64,000 bases of DNA from Aurantiochytrium sp. KH105. Lineage: Eukaryota > Sar > Bigyra > Thraustochytrida > Thraustochytriidae. Made by a program: the position numbers and the translations under genes. Each line of letters starts with the position of its first letter. Positions within the stretch are counted from its first letter, which is position 1. Shown here piece by piece: positions 31,811-43,583 of the stretch. The DNA is taken from the NCBI GenBank assembly GCA_003116975.1, contig BGKB01000025.1, positions 1 to 64,000 of the forward strand, written 5' to 3'. A model generated the notes under the pieces. That model was not told the origin of the DNA. It saw only the letters and a program-made list of their open reading frames with translations, and searched no databases.

Positions 31811-33117
31811 AATCTCCCAATGGCGATCTTACACGAAAAGTATGCTGTGTTGCCGGCATATGATCGATCGCCTTTTCTCGTGAGAAGAGCTGTGCTGGGC
31901 CTCAATGAGAGAAGTACCGTTTTTCTCCACATGTTTGCAGCGCCACGACTTGCTCTTAGTGCTCCAAGAACTTTTCTTGCTTGCTTGAGCAAAGAGAAGG
32001 TCCCACTCTTTCTTTTCTTGTTTGTGCGCATACGCCTCTCCTTTGGAACGATGAAGAGACGACCCAATGGAGCGGCGGCGGTGGCGGCGGCGATTTGAGA
32101 CGAAGAAAAAGCCTGTTCGTTTCTTATGTCCATCGGGCAGACATGCTGTGAGTCCTTGGTAGTTTTTCCTTGGCGCGCCACTGCTTGAGCTGACAATCTT
32201 GCACGAAGTCCAGCAGGCAATCAGTGCACTCCGTTATTGTGCAGTAGCATCGCCTCTGATGCTCGCCGCTCGGTCCAAGTTGTTCGATGACATGGGCAAT
32301 TTCCAAAAGTCATTAGAAGGTTGCCATTCGCTCATTCAGTGCATCGAGTCTTCCATTTTCGAGAGCACCAGCTGATATTTTGGGTCCACATAGTCCATGG
32401 GGTGCCTGAACCTGGCTATTCTTTCCCCACTCACTTTCGTCTTTCTTGCTTCGTAAAAATGTTCAGTTGGAAGTGTTGGTATCGTCAGCAGCACGTGCAT
32501 GATCCTAGAGTACAGCCGCTGGAGTTTCATGGATGCCGAGGTTGCCCAATGCAAAGCTTCATCGCAATGCTTGAGATCTGCGTCACTTGAGGTCCAACTA
32601 AGCTAAGCCCGCCTTAAAAGCATCGAAGACTTGCCGCCGACTGAAACATTTGCATGAGAAGGCCTCGATCGATAGGTCAAAAGCCAGCTGCAGCTGTTCG
32701 CACGGCCGATGATGTCACGTTGGATCGACCAGGTCAGGGTGTACTGGTACATTTTTGAGATCGCATTCGAGCTCGGATAGTAGAGAAGACCGAAGAAGAC
32801 GGGGCCACACCACGCTCCGCACTTGAAGGATATTGGCTGGAAGCTGTGAGCAGACAGTGTTGTGTTACACAGTGATGTCAAGACGATGTGGTAAAGCTCC
32901 GCACGATCCCATGGAAGGATGACCCCAAAGATGAAGAAGAAGAAGAAGAAGAGGCAAGCAAGTACATTTGTCGTCTGTCTGGGGACCCCTCGCAGGGGAA
33001 CTGAGAACATTGAAAACATCGTTTGATTGTTTTTGCATGATTAGAAAATTGCAAATGGAATGGAAGTCGACCGGAGTCGCAATACACAAGAAGAGCACAC
33101 AAAAAGATGCTCAACTC
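31811..33117. other. Intergenic between repeat array and SLC6-B
   Basis: About 1.3 kb of moderate GC. On the (-) strand, 32603-33019 is an ATG-initiated 138-codon frame with a plausible hydrophobic segment (FGVILPWDRAELYHIVLTS). 32336-32554 is a 72-codon frame with protein-like composition but no ATG at its 5' end. Both may be remnants of an unrecognised gene or partly the SLC6-B 3'UTR. A GAA run lies near 32927-32952. Confidence 0.35.
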
Positions 33118-35025
33118 TTACAGCGAGTTGGAGCGCTCGAGAGCGGGGTCACGGTACCAGGCAGGCTTGAACCAGCCGATAGCGAGGAGCGTAATGAGAC
33201 CGATGACAAGGATGACACCGAGAACCTGGTAGCCAGGGCCGTAGCCACCGTAGCCGCCATCGACGGCAAGACCGGAAATGTTGATACCGACAAAGTACAT
33301 CATGATGGGGCACATGACGTACTTGACGTTGAGAGCCCAGATCTTGGGAAGACGCCAGTTGTTGGGGGCACCCTCGCAGATGGCATCGTTGAGCATAATG
33401 CGAAGACTGTCGGGGCCCATCGAGAAGATAGCGTACGAGGCCTCCATGAAGCCACCGGCCTGGCCAGAAGCAAGAAAGGCGGGGAGGATGAAGGAGATGA
33501 TGACGAGCGGAACGCAGACGCCAAAGCTGACGGCAACGTCGAAGTCGGTCGAGGTGTCGGCGTTGGCAAAGCCGTTGGTGAGACCGGTAAAGAGGATAAT
33601 GGCAATCCAGAAGAGGCCATCATGGAGCATCACGGGCATGAGACCAGCGACGCGGACGCTCTCGTCCTTGTTGTAGATCCAGCCAGCGACGAAGGTCTCA
33701 AAGAAGGCGAGAAGCGGGAGACCAAAGGTGGAGACGAAGTAATCGACAACGTCGAGCAGGTAGAGGCCAATGTCTGCGGTGTACATGAAGGTGGTCATCA
33801 TACCGATGAAGCAGAAGAAGCTGACGAGCTGCGTGCGCGAGTAGTGGTGGAACCAGGCCGTCTCGCGGAAGTTGAGCACCACAGCCTCGACGAGCGAGAA
33901 GGCGGAGTCAATACCGAGCATGTAGACGGTGATGAAGAAGAAGAAGAGGAGCACGTTGGCACCGGCGCCGGGGAGGAGCGAGAGACCAGCGGGGTAGGCG
34001 ACAAAGGCGAGCTTGGAGCCAGAAAGGAGACCCTGTTCGTTGAGCGTGACGAAGTCGATGTCAGCACCGTTGGCCATGTAACCAACGATGGCGAAGACGG
34101 CAAAACCGGCAATGAAGGAGAAGCAGCAGTTCGAGCAGGCGACAATGACGGCATCTTGCACAATGTTCTGGTTGCGGGGGTTGAGACTGGCGTAGCCGCT
34201 CATGACACCAATGGCGATGGAGAGACTGAAGAGGATCTGGGAGAAGGCCTCAATCCACATCTGCTTCGACTTGAGCTGCGACATGTCCCAGACACCAATG
34301 TACTGGTGGACACCATCCATGGATCCCTCGAGGGTGCAACCGAAGATAAGGAGGAAGAGGAGGATGGCGACGGGAAGCAGGACGGTAACCCAGACAGCCT
34401 TGCTAATGAACTCCTGGCCGCGAACGAGAATGAACCAGACGGAGGCCCAGAGCGCAAAGGAGCCGGCAAAAACGTACGAGGCCATAATCTCGGTCTTGGC
34501 GGGGTCATCGGAGAGGTGAAGGATCTGGTTGTTGAAGTGGTCGACGGGAATGTTGATGACATCATCGCCCGAGAGGCCACGGATCGACCAGGGCACGGTG
34601 CTGTAGAACGACTCGATGAGCATGACGTTGCTCCAGCCGAGGATGGCGCAGTAGTAGCCGACAATACCGAAGGAGATCATGGAGCTCGAGAGACCGATGC
34701 CAGCCCAGCGGGGGCTCAGGCGGCCAAAGGACTGGGTGCCGGCGCGGCGAAAGACCTGGCCGAGGGTGAACTCGAGCTGGAGGAGCGGGATGCCGATCAC
34801 AAAGAGGGCAATGATGTAGGGGATGAAGAAGGAGCCACCACCCCATCGGTACACGAGGAAGGGGAAGCGCCAAAAGTTACCGAGGCCGATGGCGGAGCCG
34901 ATACTGGCGAGAATGAAGGAGCCGCGGCTCGTCCACACCTCGGAGGTGGCATCGGCGGCGACCTGGCTGCCGTTGCTGCCCTTCTCCGGGTCCACCTTGA
35001 TGCCGGGGCCCTCGAGCACGGACAT
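33118..35025 (-). CDS. SLC6/NSS family sodium-coupled transporter, paralog B
   Basis: 635-residue paralog of the gene at 18256-20142, same strand and same N-terminal pattern (MSVLEGPGIKVDPEKG). The ATG at 35025 was chosen by comparison with paralog A. TM1 has IGSAIGLGNFWRFPFL (~42-57), TM2 has GGGSFFIPYIIALFVIGIPL, and GQVFRRAGTQSFGRL and FGIVGYYCAILGWSN follow. About 12 hydrophobic segments are visible. It differs from A mainly in extracellular loops (for instance the IRGLSGDDVINIPVDHFNN region) and the C-terminus, so substrate choice or expression may have diverged. The substrate is unknown. The pair is an old dispersed duplication rather than a fresh tandem copy. Confidence 0.93.
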   Translation of the reverse strand: MSVLEGPGIKVDPEKGSNGSQVAADATSEVWTSRGSFILASIGSAIGLGNFWRFPFLVYRWGGGSFFIPYIIALFVIGIPLLQLEFTLGQVFRRAGTQSFGRLSPRWAGIGLSSSMISFGIVGYYCAILGWSNVMLIESFYSTVPWSIRGLSGDDVINIPVDHFNNQILHLSDDPAKTEIMASYVFAGSFALWASVWFILVRGQEFISKAVWVTVLLPVAILLFLLIFGCTLEGSMDGVHQYIGVWDMSQLKSKQMWIEAFSQILFSLSIAIGVMSGYASLNPRNQNIVQDAVIVACSNCCFSFIAGFAVFAIVGYMANGADIDFVTLNEQGLLSGSKLAFVAYPAGLSLLPGAGANVLLFFFFITVYMLGIDSAFSLVEAVVLNFRETAWFHHYSRTQLVSFFCFIGMMTTFMYTADIGLYLLDVVDYFVSTFGLPLLAFFETFVAGWIYNKDESVRVAGLMPVMLHDGLFWIAIILFTGLTNGFANADTSTDFDVAVSFGVCVPLVIISFILPAFLASGQAGGFMEASYAIFSMGPDSLRIMLNDAICEGAPNNWRLPKIWALNVKYVMCPIMMYFVGINISGLAVDGGYGGYGPGYQVLGVILVIGLITLLAIGWFKPAWYRDPALERSNSL

Positions 35026-35796
35026 CTTGTCTCTTGTTGCTTGCAGTTGCTTGCAGTCGCTTGCTTGCTTGCTTGCTTGCTTGGCCCACTCGCCAACGCT
35101 TGTCTGGCGTTGGTCGAGCTTGTTTGGGGTTTGGTTGAGTTTGGTTTGGGGTTTGGGTTTTGCTTTTCGGGTTTGGCCACGCCTGCCCGCTTGCGGGCCG
35201 CTGCCTGTTCGTCCTCGCTCGGCGTCTGCTCGTTTTTCCGTGAGTCTGTTTATCTGCTTGTTTGTTTCCGAGCGAGCGAGCGAGCGAGCGAGCGAACGGA
35301 CGTTCGAGCGTGCGAGCGTGCTGGCCGGTCTAGCCGGGCCTGCTCCCCGGTCGCTTTCGTTAGCTTCTCCCTCGCTGCAAAAGCTTCCTCTTCCTGGACA
35401 GCGATGTGAGTCCCCGGCAGGCGAGAGAGAATCAGAGAGGAGCGAGAGAGAGCTAGTAGCAGCAGGCCTGGACGAGCGAGCCCGGGGGAGAGGGTCCGAA
35501 CGCGGCGCGACTCGTTCGCCGCGGCCGAGCAGACTCGACTCGAGTCGAGTCGGGTCGAGTCGAGGCGAGTCTGAGGGAGGGAGGATCGGATGGGATGGAA
35601 TGGGAAAACTGCAGTGCAGTGCGTGCACTGCGCCACTGGTGTCTGTATGTTGTATGTATTTACGGGGGAGGGGCAGAGTGCGAGTAGGTATGCGCTTCTT
35701 GCTTGCTTGCTTGTCTGCGGGGACCAGTCCCGGCTTGCGCCATTCAGTCAGTCCCAAGTGGACTTTCATCTCAAAATTCTTTCCAGGGAGATCGAT

Positions 35797-35820
35797 GGAT
35801 CGATCGATCGATCGATCGAT
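35797..35820. repeat. (GATC)n microsatellite
   Basis: Self-complementary GATC tetranucleotide run in the upstream region of SLC6-B. Confidence 0.85.
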
Positions 35821-38800
35821 CTGCTCGCCGCAAGAGGAAGCCCTCGCGGCCGGCAGCGGGCGACGGCCAGGCCGGCGGAGACGAGTTCGAGCCCGTTCGC
35901 TGCGAGTTCTCGGCGCGCGTTGGACGTGCGACGATCGCCTCGCCGGGTCTGTCGCTCCATCATGGGCTCGCCGGCGCGGGTCTTTCTTTCTTTCCTTACT
36001 CTCGACATTTTCTTTTCTTTCCTTTTTTCTTGCCTTTCTTCAAAAAAGTTTTTACTCGAAGTCTGCGCGATTGAGGCGCGGCTTTGTCAAGTGGCGGGAA
36101 TCGGCCCGGCAAGTGGAGTATACGGCTTGGTCCACTTGCGCGCCGGTTTCCTCCCAGGTTCCACGAAGGAGAAAGCGGTCGCGGCGCGTTCGCTCGCCAA
36201 GTCGCCTCGCGCGGTGCGGCCGCCTCCCGCGCCGCCCGCTCTGCGCCGCCCGCTCTCTCTGCGCCGCGCTGCGAGTTGCCTCGGCGCAGCGCGGCGGCGG
36301 CTGCGGCGGCCCGGAGATCAACAAACCGCAGCCCGCATCCATCGCGAGGCAGCGAAGACTGCGCGTTGCCCGGGTTCTGCGCCTGTCTGTCTGTCTATCT
36401 CTGCTGCCGCGCGTGGCCGATCTTCCCACGGGGGCCACCCGGCTGTCGACCTGGCTGGACTCCAAGCGACCGAGCGAGTCCAGGACCAGGAGAAGGTAGG
36501 CTGGCCTGCTCCGTCCGCGGCTGTCTCGCGCGGAGGACGCCCGGCCGCGCCCCGGCGTCGACCGGCAGCGCGGGTGGACGCATGGACGGATGAATGTACG
36601 CGCGCTGGGTCGCGTCTGTTGCCGCGGACGAGGCCCGCGAGCGATGGAGAGAGAGAGCGGGAGGGAGCGCATGCATGATGCGTTGCGCGCGTTCTGGCTG
36701 GCCGGCTGCATGGACGGCTGGCTGAGGTGGCTGTGTGAGCTGTGGGAAAGCTGGCGGGGGCGGGCGCGGGCGCGGACTGTGTGAGCTGGCGAGGCCCCGC
36801 AGTGGGTTAACTTCCGGGGCGCCGACCGCGATGGTCTCCGAGCAGCTGGCTGCGGGCTGGACCAGGTCGACATGCGGAACGAGAGAGGTCCGTCCGTTCG
36901 GCCTCGAGCCTCCGGTGACTCGAGCAGCAGCAGCAGCAGCAGCAGCTGGCGTGCCCGGCTGGCTGCATTCGATCGACCGCCAGCTGCAGCAGGCTGCTTT
37001 GGACCGCGTCTTACGGCGTCCGGCGCGCATGCAGGCCGGCTCCGCGCGGTGGTTTCAGCCGGCAGCGACGGGTTGCGATGGCTGCGGATTCCAACGACCC
37101 GGGACTTTCCTAACTTCTACTTTGAAAAAATAAAAATAAAAATCCTATTTCAAAACTTGCCCGAGTATACCAGCCAGCCTCATTTCGAGGAGCTCATCCG
37201 CGCGAGCGAGCTTTGCTCGATGCCGCCCGCAAATTGTCGCGAGCTTCGCAACCGCTTCCCTTCGCCTTCCCAGGCGCTGTTCGTCAGCGCGGCCCGGGCC
37301 GCGAGCGGCAACGCGCAGGCGTGCGCGGCCGCAGGGTGCGCGCTCTGGCTTCTCGTCGACAGATAAGCCTCTAACGACCGGCCGAACGAACGCCGCTCTT
37401 CGAGTTGCCGCCGGCACGGGCACGGCTCTCGCGCTTTCGATCCTTTCCGGCCTCAGCCTCGCGGTCGCTCCACGGTCGCTCGCGACAGAAGCGGCGTGCG
37501 AGCGCGCGGGCCGGCGCGGACCGGCGGAGCGGAGCGTTGCCGCCCACGCGTGCTACGCGGAAACGCTGCGAGGGCGGATGCGCCAGGAATCAAAGGGGGG
37601 GGAGAGCGCAGAGGACAGACAAACAAGGGAAGGAAAAGTGGGAAAAGAGGACACCGCGCGAAGGGAAGAAACAAGCGGCGGAAGTGAAGGCGAAGAGGCC
37701 GCCGCGCTGAGAAACGCGCGCGTGGGCGCCGAGAGAGTTGGAGGAAAAATGCAGGAGCAGCAGCCAGCGCGGCTGCGACTGCTGCTCCTGCGTTGGATCG
37801 AGCGAGCGGGAAAAGCGACAGCAGATTGCGAGCAGAAAAAGCTACTGCACAGCGCGATGGGCGGAAGAAATAAATGCGAAAAACTTCGCAGCTCCCGAGC
37901 GGTCATGAACAGCCACGAGGCGTTTAGTTTCTCTTAGTTTCGCCTTCGGAAAGGGAGGGTCGGCTTGCTTGCTTGCTTGCCTGCTCGCCTGCTTGCTTGC
38001 GTGCTTTTGGTCCACCGCAGTCGCGGTGGGGCGAGAGTGGCGGTGCGGCATGGCGTGATGGATGCCAGGCGATCCCTTCCCCGGCAAACTGGCTGTTTGT
38101 TTCGTTTCTTCTTCCCCCGGCCTTCTTCCACCAAACCGTCCGTCTTCAAGCTCTTTCTCCCCCCAACAAAGAATTCGAAAAAGACCGCCGTGTACAAATA
38201 GCAAGACTTTACTACCTCTCGAGACGTGGCGACGTCGATTGCCCCTGCCAAAGACCTCGATGATGCGAGCCGTGCCGTGCCGTGCCGTGCCGCCGCCGGC
38301 CCCGAACCGAAGATCCCGGCGTGAATCGCCTCGGGCGGTCGTGCTGGTTCGCGTGCCTGCATGGCTTGCGTCACGTCACGCTGGCCGAATCGCGGCGACG
38401 AAAGGGACCACGGACGGTCGCATCGCAGTCACTGCCCCCCTCCCCGCCACGGCCACTGTCGAGCCCGAAGATCGACCGTCCGAACCCCGCCGTCTGTGCC
38501 GGGGAGGGATCACTCGCGGCGCAGCCACCACGGCCACTGCCACTGCCACTGCAGCAGCGGCAAGAATGCAAGCACTGCGAGCGCGGTAGCTCCGCCTGGC
38601 TCGAGCTCGAAGAGCCTGGCTCGAGCTCGAGCCTGGTCTTCTAGCGCGGCTTCGAGCTCCAGCAGCAGCAGCAGCAGCTGCCTGGAGCGACGGCGGCGAG
38701 ACCGCAAAGGCGTGCGACTTTTTCCCGTAGCGCACTCACTCACGGCAAGCAATCTCAATCTCGGCGGCGGAGCAGCGAGAGCGTGACAGCGACGGGACGG

Positions 38801-39329
38801 AGCGCCTCCGAAGGCGAGGACGAGGAGGCTCGCGCCGGTGGCACGCGCGCAGGGGTGCCGAGAACCGGAAGGCGCGGGCGCTGGGCCGGCGCTCGCTGTC
38901 GCCAAGTCCCGCTCGCGGCATGTCGAGGGACCGAGCGCGTGGCCGGGGAGAAGGTAAATGATGAGGAGCCCGCGGCGTCGTTGTCGCCGTTTTGTCGAGG
39001 CGCGCGAGGAGGATCGCGAGGATGGCTGCGGCAGTGGCGTGCGCGCGGCAGCGGAAGACGGGGTCGCGGGTCGCAGTCGGCGACAACAACACAGGGCAAC
39101 GCAAGGCAACCCGGGACAACACGCTTCACGGCACATTGTCGGCACGGGAAGATGAGATGGTAAGAAGCGGAAGACCGCGAGGCCGGCGGAGAGCAGCGGG
39201 GAGACGCCCTTGCCAAGCTGCCTGCTTCTCTGCTCTGCCTCCGAGCGCACGCGGCGACGCGAGAGTTTTCTTCTTCAAGAGCGCGAGTTGCTGCTGTTAT
39301 TGCTGTTGCTTGCTGTTGTTGCAGCGGCA

Positions 39330-39370
39330 GAAGGCAAGGCAAGGCAAGGCAAGGCAAGGCAAGGCAAGGC
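39330..39370. repeat. (CAAGG)n pentanucleotide repeat
   Basis: About seven copies of GGCAA in tandem, ending in an imperfect unit. Confidence 0.85.
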
Positions 39371-41627
39371 CAGGCAGGAACTGCGGCTGCGGCGTCATTG
39401 TAAGCAGTGAACCCGTTGCTCGAAAAAGAGTGCGGTCTCGCGCACCGAGCATGGCGAAAGCGCGCCTCGTTCAAAAAAAAAAAAAAAGAATGAATGAATG
39501 AAACCTAGCCGCTCCGGGGATCCTGGAAAGGACCGCTGCAGCTGCTGCTGCTGCTGCGCGTACGGCGTTCATGCAGGGGCCTGTCGCCTAACACAGCCCG
39601 ACGGACGAGCGGTGCCTCGGCGGCTGCAGCTGCCTGCGGCCACGCTGCGGCGGGCGCGCGAGGAGTAGTCCCGGCAGCGGCGCTAACGATGCGATGTCTC
39701 TCGCCCGCACTGCCCGCCATCCTCCCACAGTGGCCGCTGCCGTCGCTGCCGTGAACCGGAGCTGAGCGCCCACAGACGCACAGCGACTGTGGGCCAGCTG
39801 AGAACTTGGGGACGGCGCGGGAGGTCTCGCAGCGCGTGCCGGGGCCCGAGGCGCCCGAGGCGAGCGCTCGACCCGCGACAGCGACGAGGAGGAGCGGCGG
39901 AAGCTGTTCTGGCCGCGGACACGCGACGACACGCGACGCGACGGCGGTACCGGACGTGGCAGTGGCTGCGGCGGCGAGGGTTTTCTTGGTGTAGGTGCTG
40001 GGTTTTGGAGGACCGACCGTGCAGGTAGAAGGAAGATTCGAGCAAAAAATGGGACGCGCTAGCGCCGGCAGCGGCCGGGACGGAGCCGCGGGTGAGGAAA
40101 GAAATGGTCCATGCGGAAGAGCAGCGCCGCACGGCGCGCAGGCAGGGAGTTTGCGCAACCGCGCAACCCAAGGTGTCCTAAAAGACTCGCATGTCTGGCT
40201 GACTGGCTGGCTTATTCTTTTGCTCGAACATCGTGAGACCCGTGCCGCCGTCACCCTGCCGTTGTCACCCTGCCGCCCCGGTCCCGAGCACTCTGCTGAT
40301 TTCACGCGGTGGAGTTCATCGCAGTTGCGCAAGAAGCAGCTCTTGCTGAATGCAGCGTGGCGAGATAGTCTACATTGCGAGCGGTCTCGAAGCTCAAAGA
40401 AACAGCTGCCACATTCCTACGAGGAAAACGATGCGAAACACAGCCCTTTCTGCCTGCAGTGCAGCTGCAGCACCTCTCCGAAAGGCGCGTGCTACGGTGC
40501 GTGCTGCGGTTGGTGGGAGTGAAGGATGGTGCCGCATTTGCTGTCAGTTGCCTCCTGGAGCTTCCACAACCTCCGCAACGCAGCGCACACGACCCGCTGT
40601 GCTGTGCACACGGCCCAAGCGCGAGCTTTACCTCATTTCCCTTCCTCCCTCACACGCAACTTGCAAGAAGCCTATCGGCCTACATTCTTTCAAGGGCCGA
40701 ATGCGAGCGCGCGAGCGAGCGAGAGAAAACTGGGACCGTCGCTGGAAGACGCTGCGCCGACGGACACTTGAGAGGAACCTTGGGTCCATTCCAACAAGGG
40801 GTGCAAAAATCCAGTTCGAGCTTTGCTGGGCAAGGGCGTAATAACGAAAAAATGGACCCACCCGGAGTTTGTGTCGCCAAATCTGGACTTGCCACACTGG
40901 ACCCTTGTGGTCTCGTACGCTGCATCTACGCACGGAGCTATTCTCGTTGGGTCCGCTTGTCTCTCTTCCTTTATCCAAAGCCGCGCGCAGCTGCAAGCCT
41001 TATCATTTTTTAATCTGTTTCTCGCGAGCTTTTATAAAGAGAAGGGCTTCACTGTCAATGCGCAGCTTAGAACGCTATCCTTGTCACCCGAGCGTTTGCA
41101 GAATGCTTGTCGAGTCCGGTTTTCTCTCTTCCATCAAAAGACTGCGTTTTGGACCGCAGATAGTCACGGAATCTTTGTTCTGACCCTCACTGCAAAATGT
41201 CAAAGGTCCCATTCCGTCAGCATTGCTTGCGCGTTGCAGGCCTCTTGCTCGAAATTGAAAACAGGGAGGGCTTCTTGAAAAATCAGCATAAGCTTGTGCT
41301 CTGTTACTTTAATTGTGCTTGCAGATCTTTGTTCGTTTGGTCTTGAGCATCTCGGCATTCGACTGATCACTCAAAGCTGAGAGAGGCCAGAGAACCTTTT
41401 TAAAGATCAATCGACTCTGTTACCCTGCACAAAGCGTGCAATCGTTGAGAATATCCTCTCGATTGACGAATGTAGATTTCTAACAATGCATTGCGCTTGC
41501 TTGTCCCGAGATCATTCTGCGCTGGTCCACTTCATCGGCTGTCAATATTCTTGTATTGTTCTGCAGTCTATACGTGCTTTTGTTTTCTATGTCTTTAAAA
41601 GCTCTCCCTCGCATGCGCAGAATTATC

Positions 41628-41908
41628 TTGCAAATGATGCTCCAACGTAATCCCTTGACGTTTGACCAAGAATTGCACTCTTTCCTCCCATTCACTCTAT
41701 CATGACGAAGATCCATATCTTTGGCTCAGCCCGAACCTAGTTTTGAGGACGTCACTCTCCAAGTCTCTCTGCTTGCAAATGATGCTCTAACGTGGCCCCT
41801 CGACGTTTGACCAACTGTGCTCCCATTCACTCTTTCATTCTAAAGGTCCACATCCTTGGCTCAGCCCGGACCTATTCTTGGGACGATACTCTCCAAATCT
41901 CTCTGCTT
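41628..41908. repeat. Diverged ~145-bp tandem duplication
   Basis: Copy 1 (about 41628-41772) and copy 2 (about 41773-41908) share in order CAAATGATGCTC, GACGTTTGACCAA, CCCATTCACTCT, TTGGCTCAGCCCG and ACTCTCCAA(G/A)TCTCTCTGC. They differ by substitutions and small indels. No coding function is seen. Confidence 0.85.
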
Positions 41909-42278
41909 GCCAGCTTCAGTCTCCCAGCTTCAGTCTCCCCTTTCCCGCAAGCACCAGCAGGTCCTCTCGAGCGTCATCGTAAATCGTCTGGCTTGGTCCG
42001 TCTTGTGCCGACGGCGAGAATTTCGGGCAAGGCATCGGACATAGCGTTCTGGACGCCGCCTGTTCTGACCCGCCGTCAAACCTCGATTGTTTGATCGAGC
42101 GAGCGAGCGAGCGGGCACGACCAGCGCGCTCTTTGTCTCCTGCTTTCTCTGCTAGACACGCGCGCGCGTCCTCCTGCCCTCGCGTCCGCGTCTGCGCAGC
42201 AGTCGCCGCTCAGTCCGAGCACGAGGCAGACGGTCAGGTCGAAATCGCGACCGAAGAAGTATCTCGACGTATCCATCC

Positions 42279-43583
42279 ATGCTGACGAGACTTGCCCGAC
42301 GAGGGGCGACCTGGGCCCCGCGCGAGGGCGGGCGCCTGCTGAGCGGCAGCGGAACGCGTACGCTGCCCCTCCAGCGCCTGCAGCACGCCGCAGCCTTTAG
42401 CGATGCGGCGCGGTCTTCCGTTCTTGACAACGGGCACGGCCTCGACGAGGACCAGATCATGCTGCAGGACACGGCGCGCAGCTTTGCCGCCCAAGAAATG
42501 ACGCCCTTTGCCGAAGACTGGGACCGCGAAAAGACGCTCCCCGAGGACGTGCTCCGCCACGCTGCGCAGCTGGGGTTTGCCGGCATCTTTGTCGATCCAG
42601 AGGTAGGAGGCTGTGGCATGTCCCGCCTCGATGGCTCCGTCATCTTTGAGGAACTCGCCTACGCTTGCCCGAGCACCACCGCCTATCTGACGATTCACAA
42701 TATGGTCACGCGTATGATTGACCAGTTTGCCTCTGACGAACAACGTCAGCGCTTGCTCCCTGATCTTTGCTCCATGGACAAATTCGCTTCCTATTGTCTC
42801 ACGGAAAGTGGCAGCGGCAGTGATGCCTCGTCGCTCAGCACCAAAGCAGAGCTCTCTGAGGACGGAACTGAGTACATTCTCAATGGCTCCAAGGCATTTA
42901 TTTCTGGTGGAGGCCGCAGTGACCTCTACCTCGTCATGGCGCGCACAGGAGGCCAAGGCCCGCGAGGAATTTCATGTCTGGCTGTCGAGAAGGGCACGCC
43001 TGGTCTCAGCTTTGGCGCCCAGGAGCGCAAGCTAGGATGGAACTCGCAACCCACGTGTCAAGTCTTTTTTGACGACTGTCGTGTGCCCGTCGAGAATCGC
43101 ATTGGCGAGGAGGGCCACGGCTTCAAGTTCGCCATGGCGGGTCTCGATGGCGGCCGTCTTAGCATTGCTACGTGCAGCATTGGCGCTGCCAAGCGCTGCT
43201 TTGATCTTACTCGCGAATATGTTGCAAGCCGCAAGCAGTTTGGCAAGTCTCTCAGCGAAAACCAAAGCATCCAATTCAAGCTTGCAGACATGGCCACCGA
43301 TCTTCATGCTGCACGTCTCATGGTTCGAAACGCTGCGCAGATGCTGGATGCCAAGGATCCTCATGCAACGGCGTTCTGTGCCATGGCCAAGCGCTTTGCC
43401 ACCGATGCTGGCTTCAGGATATGCAATGAGGCTCTGCAAATGCACGGCGGATATGGATATCTTCAGGGCAACAACAGTCCGGAGCGCTACGTTCGCGACG
43501 TTCGCGTGCACCAGATTCTCGAAGGTACTAATGAGATCATGCGCCACATTGTCGCGCGCAACATCCTTCAGCTTCAAAGCTAA
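42279..43583 (+). CDS. ACAD8: Acyl-CoA dehydrogenase, isobutyryl-CoA dehydrogenase (ACAD8)-like
   Basis: 434-residue flavoenzyme predicted to oxidise a short branched acyl-CoA, most likely isobutyryl-CoA in valine breakdown, passing electrons to ETF in the mitochondrial matrix. The N-terminal ~40 residues ([19 protein letters not shown]) are Arg-rich without acids at the start, fitting a mitochondrial presequence. The family core follows: [14 protein letters not shown] (FAD site), [43 protein letters not shown], and [12 protein letters not shown] with [19 protein letters not shown]. The catalytic Glu is the E of LEGT (about residue 415). ACAD8 rather than another short-chain member is a by-eye judgement; the substrate could differ. 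Confidence 0.9.
   Translation: MLTRLARRGATWAPREGGRLLSGSGTRTLPLQRLQHAAAFSDAARSSVLDNGHGLDEDQIMLQDTARSFAAQEMTPFAEDWDREKTLPEDVLRHAAQLGFAGIFVDPEVGGCGMSRLDGSVIFEELAYACPSTTAYLTIHNMVTRMIDQFASDEQRQRLLPDLCSMDKFASYCLTESGSGSDASSLSTKAELSEDGTEYILNGSKAFISGGGRSDLYLVMARTGGQGPRGISCLAVEKGTPGLSFGAQERKLGWNSQPTCQVFFDDCRVPVENRIGEEGHGFKFAMAGLDGGRLSIATCSIGAAKRCFDLTREYVASRKQFGKSLSENQSIQFKLADMATDLHAARLMVRNAAQMLDAKDPHATAFCAMAKRFATDAGFRICNEALQMHGGYGYLQGNNSPERYVRDVRVHQILEGTNEIMRHIVARNILQLQS

Larger units (their letters stand above)
35026..42278. other. Gene-poor 7-kb stretch
   Basis: No supported gene. 35026-35800 is the 5' flank of SLC6-B, with (GCTT)n near 35060-35080, (GAGC)n near 35270-35295 and GACTCGAGTCG-type repeats near 35525-35570. 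Also present are (GATC)n at 35797-35820, (CAAGG)n near 39330-39370, an A run near 39472-39487, and a ~145-bp duplication at 41628-41908. Short frames are compositional. The last ~200 bp must hold the promoter of the acyl-CoA dehydrogenase gene. Confidence 0.5.

Noticed and set aside
32968-35409. 813-codon open frame on the + strand opposite SLC6-B
   Set aside because: Same codon-bias artefact as for paralog A, with the same composition; the SLC6 frame on the other strand has clear family motifs.
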